A stretch of DNA of 64,000 nucleotides from an uncultured Saccharospirillaceae bacterium. GTDB lineage: Bacteria > Pseudomonadota > Gammaproteobacteria > Pseudomonadales > Oceanobacteraceae. The notes below the pieces were generated by a model. That model was not told the origin of the DNA and ran no database searches. It was given only the letters and a program-made list of their open reading frames with translations. The position numbers and the translations under genes are program-made. Below, in pieces: positions 35,701-45,405 of the stretch. The stretch is taken from positions 1-64,000 of the forward strand of contig CANMOZ010000018.1 of NCBI GenBank assembly GCA_947499545.1, given 5' to 3'. The first letter of the stretch is position 1. Each line of letters opens with the position of its first letter.

Positions 35701-38352
35701 ATGAAAGAGTCGCAACCAAAAACCATTTACCTCAAAGACTATCAACCTCCTCACTATCTAATCGATAAAACATATTTAAGAGTTCAGTTGGAATCTGGGC
35801 AAACAAGCGTGCATTCAACGTTACTGATTAGGCGCAACCCAGACAGCACAGCAACAACTACCACGCCGTTAGTCTTGGATGGTCAGCATATGAGCCTTCA
35901 GCAAGTGGCAATTGATGGTGACTCACTTGAGGTTGGGCATTATGTTGTCGATGCGGACCATCTGACGATTGGGAATGTGCCTGAGCAATTTGAATTAACC
36001 CTCGAAACAATCATTAAGCCAGAAGAAAATACGGCGCTTGAAGGGCTTTATAAATCTGGCAGCATGTATTGTACGCAGTGTGAAGCAGAAGGCTTCAGAC
36101 GCATCACGTATTATATTGATCGCCCTGATGTGATGTCCCTCTTCACAACGCGCATTGAGGCCGATAAAGAGCAGTTTCCTACCCTGCTTTCAAATGGCAA
36201 TTTGGTTGAATCAGGCGAACTAGATAACGGACGGCACTTTGCTACTTGGGAGGACCCTTTCCGGAAACCCTGCTATTTATTTGCGATGGTGGCTGGGAAC
36301 TTAGACGGCATCAGCGACGAATTTAAAACAGCTTCCGGGCGCAAAGTGACGCTAAAAATCTTAGTCGAGCCGCATAATGTAAATAAATGCGATTTTGCCA
36401 TGACCTCGCTTAAGCGAGCTATGAGGTGGGATGAAGAAGTTTATGGCAGAGAGTATGATTTAGATGTTTTTCATATAGTGGCGGTTGATGCCTTTAATAT
36501 GGGGGCAATGGAAAACAAAAGCCTCAATATTTTTAACTCATCTTGTGTGCTGGCACGGCCTGAGATAACGACAGATGCCGCTTTTGAGCGGATTGATTCA
36601 ATTGTTGCCCACGAATATTTCCACAACTGGTCCGGTAATCGAGTGACCTGCAGAGACTGGTTTCAATTAAGTCTGAAAGAAGGCTTTACCGTCTTCAGAG
36701 ATGCACAATATACCGAGGATACGTACTCTAAAGCCGTTAAACGGATAGACGATGCGCGTGTCATGCGAACCATGCAGTTTGCGGAAGATGCTGGCCCAAT
36801 GGCACACCCCATTCGACCAGGAGCTTTTATAGAAATATCTAATTTCTACACCTTGACGGTCTATGAAAAAGGAGCCGAAGTGGTTCGAATGATCCGCAAT
36901 ATCCTTGGACCCAAGGCTTTTAGAAAAGGATCGGACCTGTATTTTGAACGCCACGATGGTCAGGCGGTGACAACCGAAGATTTTGTCAAAGCGATGGAAG
37001 ATGCTTCCGGTATCGATTTGGGGTTATTCAGTCGTTGGTACCATCAAGCAGGTACGCCAGAGCTGCATATCAAAGACCGTTACGATCCAGCATCTCAGAC
37101 CTATGAATTAATCATCAAACAAAGCTGTCCTGCAACGCCAGGTCAGCCTGGCAAAGACCCCTTTCATATTCCATTGGCCATTGGTTTGTTAGATGCCAGC
37201 GGAAAGGATATGCCATTAAAATTGGTTTCACCCCAAGGTGCATTAACCCCAGAAACCGGGGTGTTGAATGTAACAGCCGAAGAAGAAGTGTTTGTATTTG
37301 AGGGAGTGTCTGAACGACCATTACCTTCTCTGTTACGTAACTTTTCAGCACCCGTGAAAGTGTATTACCCCTATGAAGATAAAGACTTATTAAGACTAAT
37401 GGCGGGTGATTCAGATGGCTTCAATCGATGGGATGCGAGCCAAAATTTGGGCGTTAAATTACTGCTCTCCATAGCGGAAGGCGCTGACTACGATGCGTTG
37501 TTAGAGGGTTATCTTGTGGCCGCTAAAGCCATTCTGAATGATAACTCTCTAGACCTTGCCGCAAAAGCTTACATGCTGGCTGTCCCTTCTTTGCCTTATG
37601 TTCTCAATTTGGTGGAGACAATGAACGTATCAAAACTACAAGCCGCACGAGAAAGCCTCCAAACGAAAATAGCGGAAGGGTTGGAATCAGATTTGATGAA
37701 GGTTTTAAATCAGTTAGAAATAACCGATACCTATAAACCTGAGCACCAACAAATGTCACAAAGGGCTCTGGCTGGTGTAGTAATGCGCTATTTGGCTAGG
37801 GTTGAGGGAGGCAAGGGTAAGGAGCTGGCAAAAGCTAAATTTGATCAAGCCGATAACATGACCGATCAAACGAATGCTTTGTTGGCGCTAATGGATGCGC
37901 CAGCAACCGAAATGGCTGAAGAGGCTATGCAGGCTTTTTATGAGCAATGGAAAGGGGAAGACCTGGTTGTATTGGACTGGTTCCGTTTGCAAGCCGGGCA
38001 CCCTGTTCTGGGTACTTTGGAAAGAGTGCAGGCTTTACTTCAACATCCAAAATTTGACATAAAAAACCCCAATAAAGTTCGCAGTGTTTTGGGTGCTTAT
38101 GCAAATAATATGGCGCAATTTCACCGAAAAGATGGGGCTGGGTATGAGTTCTTGGCGGATAAAGTCATTGAGCTGGATGAGTTAAACCCTCAAGTGGCAT
38201 CCCGTTTAGTGAACCCTTTGACCCAAATGAAAAAAATGCCCGATTCAGTTGCAGCGAGCATGCTGGCTGCTTTACGAAGGATCGAAGCACAAGAAAAGTT
38301 GTCTTCTGATGTGTATGAGGTTGTTACAAAAGCGATCAGCTTTGCCTCATGA
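35701..38352 (+). CDS. pepN: Aminopeptidase N
   Basis: Zinc-dependent M1 aminopeptidase that trims N-terminal residues from peptides in the cytoplasm. The exopeptidase motif GAMEN (in MGAMENKSLNIF) and the zinc motif HEYFH (in VAHEYFHNWSGNRVT), with the downstream Glu in LKEGFTVF, are intact. It is 883 residues, near the 870 of E. coli PepN, with the helical C-terminal domains. GAGGG lies four to five bases before the ATG. Confidence 0.96.
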   Translation: MKESQPKTIYLKDYQPPHYLIDKTYLRVQLESGQTSVHSTLLIRRNPDSTATTTTPLVLDGQHMSLQQVAIDGDSLEVGHYVVDADHLTIGNVPEQFELTLETIIKPEENTALEGLYKSGSMYCTQCEAEGFRRITYYIDRPDVMSLFTTRIEADKEQFPTLLSNGNLVESGELDNGRHFATWEDPFRKPCYLFAMVAGNLDGISDEFKTASGRKVTLKILVEPHNVNKCDFAMTSLKRAMRWDEEVYGREYDLDVFHIVAVDAFNMGAMENKSLNIFNSSCVLARPEITTDAAFERIDSIVAHEYFHNWSGNRVTCRDWFQLSLKEGFTVFRDAQYTEDTYSKAVKRIDDARVMRTMQFAEDAGPMAHPIRPGAFIEISNFYTLTVYEKGAEVVRMIRNILGPKAFRKGSDLYFERHDGQAVTTEDFVKAMEDASGIDLGLFSRWYHQAGTPELHIKDRYDPASQTYELIIKQSCPATPGQPGKDPFHIPLAIGLLDASGKDMPLKLVSPQGALTPETGVLNVTAEEEVFVFEGVSERPLPSLLRNFSAPVKVYYPYEDKDLLRLMAGDSDGFNRWDASQNLGVKLLLSIAEGADYDALLEGYLVAAKAILNDNSLDLAAKAYMLAVPSLPYVLNLVETMNVSKLQAARESLQTKIAEGLESDLMKVLNQLEITDTYKPEHQQMSQRALAGVVMRYLARVEGGKGKELAKAKFDQADNMTDQTNALLALMDAPATEMAEEAMQAFYEQWKGEDLVVLDWFRLQAGHPVLGTLERVQALLQHPKFDIKNPNKVRSVLGAYANNMAQFHRKDGAGYEFLADKVIELDELNPQVASRLVNPLTQMKKMPDSVAASMLAALRRIEAQEKLSSDVYEVVTKAISFAS

Positions 38353-38410
38353 GGGGAGTTCACCAATACTAATAATGTTGCTGTAGAAGTGAAGCGTTAA
38401 AGGACTAATC

Positions 38411-39538
38411 ATGCACTTTTACAAGGGAAGGGCAATCCTATGGCTTGCCTTCACCCTGTTTCCTAATCTGTCTCAGGGTGAGTGGATTGACCCGATGAGA
38501 CGGCCAGCCCTTAAAGCCAATGCATGGCATAAGGCACTCTTCTTAGATGTAAGCCCTGTAGAATCCGGTGTTTTAGCCGTGGGTGCTCAGGGCGCCATTC
38601 TGTTGGGGAAAGCGCTCGATCCTTCAATTCAGTGGACCCAGCAGTCTGTTCCTACCTCTGTAACGCTGACAGCAGTGGCTGCACAAGCCAATACGAGGAT
38701 AGCTGTTGGGCATGATGGAATGATATTGAAAGAAGTGTCCCCATCGATTTGGGAAGTCGTGTTTGATGGGTTTAGAGCCAATCAAAATATGCTTCAAGAA
38801 ACACAGACTTTATTGGCCTCTAAGCAGCTGGCTGAGGAATTGAGAGAGACACTTGAGTGGATACAAGAAGACTTAACAAAAGATGTTGAACAAAAAGCTA
38901 CACAACCCTTTTTAGATGTGGCCGTTTTGGATGAACAAGGAAAATCCATATTAGCCGTTGGTGCCTACGGCATGGCTTTTATGAGTAATGATGCCGGGGC
39001 CACTTGGAACAGTTACACAACCCAGTTACTAAATCCCAATCGTTATCACCTAAATCAACTATTGAAACTGGATGAACGCAGGTGGTTGCTAGTGGGTGAG
39101 CAAGGCTTGGTTCGATTGAGTTTGGATCAAGGTAATACTTGGAATATTGTTGAAACGGAAACAGCTTCCTCTTGGTTTGCGGCTGAAGTTAAAGATGATC
39201 AAATTCTAATTGCTGGAATTCAAGGTCATATTCTTTACTCACATGACAAGGGCGAAAACTGGCGTTCGGAAATAGTTAACGCTATTGGAACGCCTGTCAT
39301 TATTAAGCGATGTTATCAATCTCTCTTTTGCACATTTGGCCGAAAAGGGCTTATCAGTGCCGTGCGATTATCGGAAAAAGGTGCGCAAGTGGTCGGTCAA
39401 TGGCAATTAATAAACCGTCAAGATATTACCAGCGCGACGCTACTTAAGAATAATTGGTTGCTCACATTGGAAAAAGGGTATCAGTACTGGCCAAGCCCAA
39501 CTTTGCCTGCTTTAGAAAAGGAGAGTGGGGATGAGTGA
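38411..39538 (+). CDS. Ycf48/Hcf136-like beta-propeller protein
   Basis: An exported protein (signal peptide to about residue 24, ending LSQG) of 375 residues. It contains repeated sialidase/BNR-like units such as NDAGATWNSY, DQGNTWNIV and DKGENWRSE, the mark of the Ycf48-type propeller. In photosynthetic organisms Ycf48 helps photosystem II assembly; in non-photosynthetic proteobacteria these proteins sit beside RND transporters and their role is unknown. Its stop overlaps the next gene by eight bases, so the two are translated together. Confidence 0.85.
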   Translation: MHFYKGRAILWLAFTLFPNLSQGEWIDPMRRPALKANAWHKALFLDVSPVESGVLAVGAQGAILLGKALDPSIQWTQQSVPTSVTLTAVAAQANTRIAVGHDGMILKEVSPSIWEVVFDGFRANQNMLQETQTLLASKQLAEELRETLEWIQEDLTKDVEQKATQPFLDVAVLDEQGKSILAVGAYGMAFMSNDAGATWNSYTTQLLNPNRYHLNQLLKLDERRWLLVGEQGLVRLSLDQGNTWNIVETETASSWFAAEVKDDQILIAGIQGHILYSHDKGENWRSEIVNAIGTPVIIKRCYQSLFCTFGRKGLISAVRLSEKGAQVVGQWQLINRQDITSATLLKNNWLLTLEKGYQYWPSPTLPALEKESGDE

Positions 39539-41963
39539 TGGTAATCAGGAAGAACCAAAAGAAGCTTCGGACGTTTTAACGGAACCAGAACATTTTTTGT
39601 TTATCCGTAACAGTGAACCTTTTTTAGAAAAATGGCTTTTTAAAAAAGCGCATTGGGCCCTCTTATTAACAGCGATACTAACGGTTGTTTTATTTATCCA
39701 AATGCTTGGTATTAAGCCCGATGCGCGCATAGAGAAGCTTATTCCCTTAGAACATCCCTATATTCAAAATTTTCTCAAACATCGTGATGCACTTGGATCG
39801 GCGGTAAGCCAGTTAAAAGTGGTGGTGTCAGTGACGGATGGCGATGTTTTTTCTGCCGACTACTTTAGCTTGCTGCAAAAAGTAACGGACGAAGCCTTTT
39901 TCATCAGTGGTGTGGATCGATCTGGAATGAAGTCACTGTGGACGCCCAATGTTCGCTGGACAGAAGTGACCGAAGAAGGGTTTCAAGGAGGGCCAATTTT
40001 TCCGTCTCACTATCAAGGGTCTCAGACCGATGTGGAAGAGGTGCGTTCAAATATATTGAAATCAGGGCAGGTTGGACGCTTGGTTGCCAATGATTTCAAA
40101 TCCACGTTGATAGAAGTTCCATTGTATGAGAAAGATCCAACGACGGGCGAGAAGTTGGATTATTCAAAGCTGTCTACTGCTTTTGAAGAAAAGATCCGCA
40201 ATCAATATCAAAGCGATTATATTCGGGTACACATTATTGGCGTACCAAAAATTATTGCAGACTTGATTGAAGGGTTTAAATACATAGTGTTGTTTTTTCT
40301 TCTGGCTGTGTTGATTAGTTTGGTCCTGCTGTGGTTGCACCTTCGTTGCTTTATCAGTGGCATCTTGGTGCTGTTATGTTCGTTGTCAGCCGTTATATGG
40401 CAGCTCGGTTTGGTGAAGTGGTTAGGGTATGGCATAGACCCTTATTCGGTTCTTGTGCCTTTCTTAGTGTTTGCCATCGCAGTGAGTCATGGCGTGCAAA
40501 TTGTTAATGGTATTATGCATTGGCAAGCAGAAGAAGGGATGTCTCCTGAATCCTCAGCGCGTTTAGCCTTTAGGCAGTTATATGTACCAGGCATGTTAGC
40601 GCTTGTCAGTGATGCTATCGGATTCTTAACTCTGATGTTTATTGATATCGGTGTGATTCAGGAGCTTGCGATTACGGCCAGTATTGGTATTGCAGCGATT
40701 ATTGTAACCAACCTTTTTATATTGCCTGTTATCTGTTCAAAATACTCCATGCGTCAGGCTGCGTTGGATCGGGTTAGATTTGGCGCAACTCAGAAAACCC
40801 CTTTATGGGTAGCCTTAAGTCATTGTGCTGAACGAGTTTATGCAAAAAAACTGATGATCGTTTTTTTGATACTCATGGGGGTAGGGATATGGGGGTCATT
40901 ATACTTAGAGATTGGTGATCTTGATCAGGGAGCGCCAGAGTTGCATCCGGATTCACGGTATAACTTGGACAACCAGTTTGTGGTTGATAATTACACAACA
41001 AGTTCGGATGTATTGGTCATTATGACTGAAACCCCAGCTGAAGGCTGCACGCTGTTTCCAGTACTTGAGGGGATTGACTTATTAATGTGGCAGTTGAATA
41101 ACACGGTTGGTGTGCAGGGCGTTGTGTCATTGACGACGGTGGCTAAGCTGGTGACTAAGGGGTATAACGAAGGCTATCCTGCATGGGAAGCTCTTCCTAG
41201 AAACCAAGCGGTACTCAATACCAGTGTGCAGCGCGCGCCAACGGAGTTGATTAATGCCGATTGTTCTATGACGCCTGTAGCCGTTTATTTGGATGACCAT
41301 AAAGCCGATACCTTGAAACGTGTTGTGGCGGCTGTTGAAACCTTTAAAGATGAGAATGACACAGAAAACTTGATGAACTTTAAATTGGCATCAGGAAATG
41401 CCGGTGTGGAAGCAGCAACGAATGCCGTCATTGAGCAGGCACAATATCGAATGCTGGTGTTTGTGTATGTCGTCGTTGGGATTTTATGCTGGTTGACCTT
41501 TCGTTCATGGCGAGCACTTATTTGTATTTTGTCTCCATTGTTATTAACGTCCATGCTATGTCAAGCTCTAATGGCTTGGTTGGGGATTGGTGTTAAGGTT
41601 GCTACGTTGCCTGTGATAGTTTTAGGAGTTGGAATTGGTGTTGATTATGGCATTTATATATTTTCTAAATATGAATCTATGTTAATCCAAAAAGATTCTG
41701 CTCGTGATGCCTACTATGAAACGTTGATTTCGACAGGTAAAGCGGTTGGTTTTACCGGAATTACACTTGCGATAGGTGTTGCTACTTGGATTTTCTCGCT
41801 TATTAAATTCCAGGCTGACATGGGAGTGCTGCTAACATTCATGTTCCTTTGGAATATGGTCGGTGCTCTGATCTTTATACCAGCATTCGCCGCGTTTGTT
41901 GTAGACCCAATAGCACTAAAAGAGCGGCATCAACGACTTCATGGTCAATTGTCACCCGCCTAG
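39531..41963 (+). CDS. RND/MMPL-family membrane transporter
   Basis: An inner-membrane protein of about 810 residues with the doubled RND layout: one membrane helix, a large periplasmic domain, a five-helix bundle (near residues 235-400), then the same again (helix near 445, periplasmic domain, bundle from about 645 to 790). The GVGIGVDYGIYIFSKYE segment is typical of the MMPL/SSD-type group. There is no partner adaptor or outer-membrane channel, so export of lipids or hydrophobic molecules to the periplasm is more likely than tripartite drug efflux. ATG 39531 follows GGAGAG. Confidence 0.88.
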   Translation: MSDGNQEEPKEASDVLTEPEHFLFIRNSEPFLEKWLFKKAHWALLLTAILTVVLFIQMLGIKPDARIEKLIPLEHPYIQNFLKHRDALGSAVSQLKVVVSVTDGDVFSADYFSLLQKVTDEAFFISGVDRSGMKSLWTPNVRWTEVTEEGFQGGPIFPSHYQGSQTDVEEVRSNILKSGQVGRLVANDFKSTLIEVPLYEKDPTTGEKLDYSKLSTAFEEKIRNQYQSDYIRVHIIGVPKIIADLIEGFKYIVLFFLLAVLISLVLLWLHLRCFISGILVLLCSLSAVIWQLGLVKWLGYGIDPYSVLVPFLVFAIAVSHGVQIVNGIMHWQAEEGMSPESSARLAFRQLYVPGMLALVSDAIGFLTLMFIDIGVIQELAITASIGIAAIIVTNLFILPVICSKYSMRQAALDRVRFGATQKTPLWVALSHCAERVYAKKLMIVFLILMGVGIWGSLYLEIGDLDQGAPELHPDSRYNLDNQFVVDNYTTSSDVLVIMTETPAEGCTLFPVLEGIDLLMWQLNNTVGVQGVVSLTTVAKLVTKGYNEGYPAWEALPRNQAVLNTSVQRAPTELINADCSMTPVAVYLDDHKADTLKRVVAAVETFKDENDTENLMNFKLASGNAGVEAATNAVIEQAQYRMLVFVYVVVGILCWLTFRSWRALICILSPLLLTSMLCQALMAWLGIGVKVATLPVIVLGVGIGVDYGIYIFSKYESMLIQKDSARDAYYETLISTGKAVGFTGITLAIGVATWIFSLIKFQADMGVLLTFMFLWNMVGALIFIPAFAAFVVDPIALKERHQRLHGQLSPA

Positions 41964-42131
41964 TTATTAAGGCGAGAAAAGTCCCGCCAGAAGGGTGATT
42001 GCAGCTCATGCTGCATATAAAATACTCCTAAATTGACTGGATAAGTAAGGAAAACACCCATTTTTTGAATGGGCTCCTATCCTGATAAGTCTGGTCAGTT
42101 AATTGTAGGTGGACTGAATATCACAACCGGT

Positions 42132-42181
42132 CTAGGTAATTCCTAGCCATCCGACTAGTTGAGGGCAGTGCAATAATTGCA
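42132..42181 (+). promoter_or_regulatory. Two palindromes upstream of the MarR gene
   Basis: CTAGG-TAATT-CCTAG (42132-42146) and TGCAAT-A-ATTGCA (42169-42181) are perfect inverted repeats 50-100 bases before the MarR-family gene. MarR proteins usually bind such palindromes near their own promoter, so these are candidate operators for autoregulation. Which one is used cannot be told from sequence. Confidence 0.4.
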
Positions 42182-42233
42182 ATAAGATGGATTCTGATCT
42201 AATCGTCAACCCCAGCATTGGATAGCAGTGAAA

Positions 42234-42698
42234 ATGGAACTAGAAAAAATAATTAGTTATCAAGTTAATCGTTGCGCTTTTGTACTACGCCAAACCTTCT
42301 TTGATTTTATGAGAGGTCGTGGTATTGAGTTTACTCCTGAAGAAGGCATTATCTTATTGCAGCTTTGGGAAGAAGATAGGCAAACTCAATCTGAGTTAGG
42401 CCGATACGTTTACAAAGGCCCATCAACCCTTTCGCGCCAACTGGATTCTCTGGTGGCTAAGGGATTTGTCTTTCGGGAAATCTGCGCTGAAGATCGCAGA
42501 AAAACCTACGTTTGCTTAACAGAAGAAGGGAAAGCAGCAAAAGACTACCTTCTCAAACACGCAGAAGAGTTTATTGGGCTGATTTGCGATGGCGTGACAG
42601 AAAAAGAACTGTCAGCGGCTATGAAAACCCTCTCTAAAATTAGAGAAAATGCTTTGCAATACCGTCGCGATGGGAAAAAAATCCAAGAAATTGCTTGA
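42234..42698 (+). CDS. MarR-family transcriptional regulator
   Basis: A dimeric winged-helix DNA-binding protein of 154 residues. The helix-turn-helix and wing appear as QSELGRYVYKGPSTLSRQLDSLVAKGFVFREICAEDRRKTYVCLTEEG, with the DRR wing-tip motif of the family. The neighbouring RND transporter, 270 bases upstream on the same strand, is a possible target besides its own promoter. GTG 42228 is an alternative start; neither has a strong ribosome site. Confidence 0.9.
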   Translation: MELEKIISYQVNRCAFVLRQTFFDFMRGRGIEFTPEEGIILLQLWEEDRQTQSELGRYVYKGPSTLSRQLDSLVAKGFVFREICAEDRRKTYVCLTEEGKAAKDYLLKHAEEFIGLICDGVTEKELSAAMKTLSKIRENALQYRRDGKKIQEIA

Positions 42699-42715
42699 TA
42701 TGCACGCTTCTGGAT

Positions 42716-43846
42716 TTAAAGAGAACGCTCTATTTTATAGAGCGTTCCTTCAGGGGAGTCTGTTATAAAATAGATATCCCCTGAGGTATTTTCATCAACA
42801 TCCCGAATTCGGTTGTTCATGGATTCGAAGAGTCTGATTTCTTTATACGCTCCCTTTTGTTTTATTAATACATTTAAATGCCTTAATTTTAATGCACCAT
42901 TGATAAAAAATCCCTTTAAGTCTGGATGCTTTTTTCCTGAATAAATTAATAATCCGGACGGCGCTATTGAAGGAGTCCAGTGATAAGCGGGCTGCTCTAA
43001 ACCTGCTTTGTGTGTTCCTTCACCAATGCTTGGTCCCCAATACTCTTTACCATAAGTGATGATTGGCCAGCCATAATTCTTCCCAGGGAGCACTTTGTTC
43101 AGTTCGTCACCACCTCTAGGTCCATGCTCTTGAAGCCATAACTGACCTAAAGCATCCAGGTAGATGCCTTGAGGATTTCGATGGCCAAGTGAATAAATTT
43201 CCGGTTTGGCAGATTTATTTTGAATAAATGGGTTGTCATTAGGTATGGAGCCATCCAGTTTAAGCCGAATTACCTTTCCTGCACTGTCATCAAGCTTCTG
43301 AGCCCTCTTTCGATCGCCGCGATCGCCGATGCCAAAAAATAGATAGTCTTGGTTGACCGCAAATCGAGAACCAAAATGTTTGGCCTCATCGCTAAAAGGA
43401 GTGGCTGTGTAGAGTACAGATTGATTTTTGATGATTTTTTGGTCTAGGTCCAGTTCAAATTGACTGATTTGAAGGCTGTATAGCCCCTCCTTTTTAATGG
43501 TATAACTTAAAAATAGAATACGGTTGTGCTTAAAGTTAGGATGTAATTTTATATCAAGCAATCCCCCTTGGTTTCGATGCCCAATTGTGGGGACTCCCTT
43601 TAAGAGCGTTTTTTTTAAAGTCTTTAAATTAATCCATATTAACTCTCCGCGCCTTTCTGATAGTAATAGTTCGTGGTCTGAGAGAAACTCAATAGCCCAC
43701 GGATGATTCAATTGACGAACCAAGGGTTTGGCTGTAAATGAGCTAGGGTTGGGTATTGATTGAGCATTTGAGGTGTAGACTGAGAGCAGGATAAAAGCAG
43801 CATATAAAAAAAAGTAAAGTGCCGACTTTTCGAGAGTAACTTGCAT
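42716..43846 (-). CDS. PQQ-dependent aldose sugar dehydrogenase-like protein
   Basis: An exported protein (signal peptide about residues 1-28) with the six-bladed propeller of soluble aldose dehydrogenases (YliI/Asd type). The motifs RNQGGLLDIKLHPNF, GIGDRGDR, SLGHRNPQGIYLD and LWLQEHGPRGGDELN are those of the family; EHGPRGGDE helps hold calcium and PQQ. It would oxidise aldose sugars in the periplasm if PQQ is available; no pqq genes are in the window. It is the last gene of a five-gene minus-strand run, two bases after the photolyase stop. Confidence 0.85.
   Translation of the reverse strand: MQVTLEKSALYFFLYAAFILLSVYTSNAQSIPNPSSFTAKPLVRQLNHPWAIEFLSDHELLLSERRGELIWINLKTLKKTLLKGVPTIGHRNQGGLLDIKLHPNFKHNRILFLSYTIKKEGLYSLQISQFELDLDQKIIKNQSVLYTATPFSDEAKHFGSRFAVNQDYLFFGIGDRGDRKRAQKLDDSAGKVIRLKLDGSIPNDNPFIQNKSAKPEIYSLGHRNPQGIYLDALGQLWLQEHGPRGGDELNKVLPGKNYGWPIITYGKEYWGPSIGEGTHKAGLEQPAYHWTPSIAPSGLLIYSGKKHPDLKGFFINGALKLRHLNVLIKQKGAYKEIRLFESMNNRIRDVDENTSGDIYFITDSPEGTLYKIERSL
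42723..42747. terminator. Bidirectional hairpin between MarR and dehydrogenase genes
   Basis: GAACGCTCTAT and ATAGAGCGTTC form an 11-bp perfect stem with a TTT loop. It lies 25 bases after the MarR stop and inside the last codons of the convergent dehydrogenase gene, so it may end transcription from both sides. T-runs are poor. Confidence 0.5.
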
Positions 43847-43848
43847 GA

Positions 43849-45381
43849 TTAGAGAACCTCAATGGATTCGATGAGTTGACTCGATTTAGAGAGTAACGCT
43901 TGCTGCTTATGTTTGTTAAAGTTGCCCCAGGTTCTGATAGGCATGCTCATCCTAGGATTGTTTTTGAGTTTGGATTGATGAGTGCCGATGAAACCCCAGT
44001 ACAGAGCATTAAAAGGACATGCATTATCAGTAATGGACTCTTTGGGTGAGTAGATGCATGCTTTGCAGAAGTCGGACATTTTATTAATGTAGTTGCCGCT
44101 GGCAATGTAGGGTTTTGATGCTAATGCTCCACCGTCTCCATATAATGCCATGCCTAACGTGTTGGGCAGCTCTACCCACTCAAAAGCATCAATAAATACC
44201 CCTAGATACCAATCGCAAACGTCTTGAGGATTGATTTTTGCGAGCAATGCAAAATTCCCTGTAATCATAAGCCTCAAAATATGGTGCGCGTAAGCGTATT
44301 TCTGAATACCTTCAATTGTTGAACGAATACATAGCATATTGGTCTCTGCAGTCCAATAAAAGCTGGGTAAAGGATGATTGTGTTCAAAGAAATTTTGTTG
44401 ATGATAGGCGGGCCCTTGGAACCAGTAATACCCATAGATGTACTCACGCCAGCCCAGAACTTGCCGAATAAAACCTTCAACAGCATTCAAAGGCGCTTGC
44501 TTGCTTAAATACGCTTGTTCAGCTTTTTCGCAACACTCGTGCGCACTGAGCAGACCGGTGTTTAGATAAGGAGAGATAAGAGAGTGAAATAAAAATGCGT
44601 GGTTATGAAGCATGGCATCTTGATAGGTTCCAAAGTAGGGAAGTCGGTGTTTAATGAAATGGTTTAGCTTTTTTAAAGCGTCTGAACGCTGAGTGACCCA
44701 TGGGAAATAATCAATACGCCCAAATAAAGGTTGTTTTACATGTTTGTTAATGTCTTTTATGACAGATTTCAAAACTGGGTGGTCAGGGCCGTTGTTCTTG
44801 GGAAGCATTGGAAGTTTTATGGCTTGGTCATAAGCCTTACGGTTGTCTTGATCGTAATTCCATTTTCCTCCAAAAGGCTGATGATGGTTTTGCATTAAGA
44901 TGCCATGCTTCTTTCGTAACTCTCGGTAATAATACTCCATTCTGAGTTGCTTTCTTCCTTGAGCCCACTCACTGAACTGAGATGGAGTTGAGAAAAAGAG
45001 AGGATTATCAAACCATGTAAGAGGTGTATCTGCTTCATTTGCGGCTTCTTCGAATAATACTTTAACTCGATGTTCACCTGGATATTGGATGCTGATTTCA
45101 GTGTAGGTGCCATGAGAAAGTTCATGATGAACCAGAGTGTTAAAACTATTGAATTTGCCTAGGCGATGGTAGTGTAGTGCCCAACCTTTTCGTTCTAATG
45201 TTTTAGCATATTGACGCATTGCGGTTAATATAAATGCAACTTTTTGGATGTGGTGTGGTGCATAGCTGCATTCATCAATGAGTTCAGCCATGCAAATAAC
45301 GTCTTCTTGCTTGCTAGCCGATTTTAATGCTGCATTATTGAGTGATAGTTGATCGCCAAGGATGAAAATCAATTTAGCCAT
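43849..45381 (-). CDS. Iron-sulfur cryptochrome/photolyase (FeS-BCP, PhrB-like)
   Basis: A FAD protein of the bacterial [4Fe-4S] cryptochrome/photolyase group, which repairs (6-4) photoproducts or acts in light sensing. The N-terminal Rossmann part (ILGDQLS) matches the deoxyribodipyrimidine photolyase-related family. The C-terminal domain has the cluster cysteines: one in NMLCIRS and three in FCKACIY and NACPFN. GFIRQVLGWREYIYGYYW is the typical FAD-region helix. Members of this group use a lumazine antenna. ATG 45381 is chosen; ATG 45393 is possible. It is co-directional with folE and folX. Confidence 0.9.
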   Translation of the reverse strand: MAKLIFILGDQLSLNNAALKSASKQEDVICMAELIDECSYAPHHIQKVAFILTAMRQYAKTLERKGWALHYHRLGKFNSFNTLVHHELSHGTYTEISIQYPGEHRVKVLFEEAANEADTPLTWFDNPLFFSTPSQFSEWAQGRKQLRMEYYYRELRKKHGILMQNHHQPFGGKWNYDQDNRKAYDQAIKLPMLPKNNGPDHPVLKSVIKDINKHVKQPLFGRIDYFPWVTQRSDALKKLNHFIKHRLPYFGTYQDAMLHNHAFLFHSLISPYLNTGLLSAHECCEKAEQAYLSKQAPLNAVEGFIRQVLGWREYIYGYYWFQGPAYHQQNFFEHNHPLPSFYWTAETNMLCIRSTIEGIQKYAYAHHILRLMITGNFALLAKINPQDVCDWYLGVFIDAFEWVELPNTLGMALYGDGGALASKPYIASGNYINKMSDFCKACIYSPKESITDNACPFNALYWGFIGTHQSKLKNNPRMSMPIRTWGNFNKHKQQALLSKSSQLIESIEVL

Positions 45382-45405
45382 GAAGATAACCATTGATCAT
45401 AAGCA

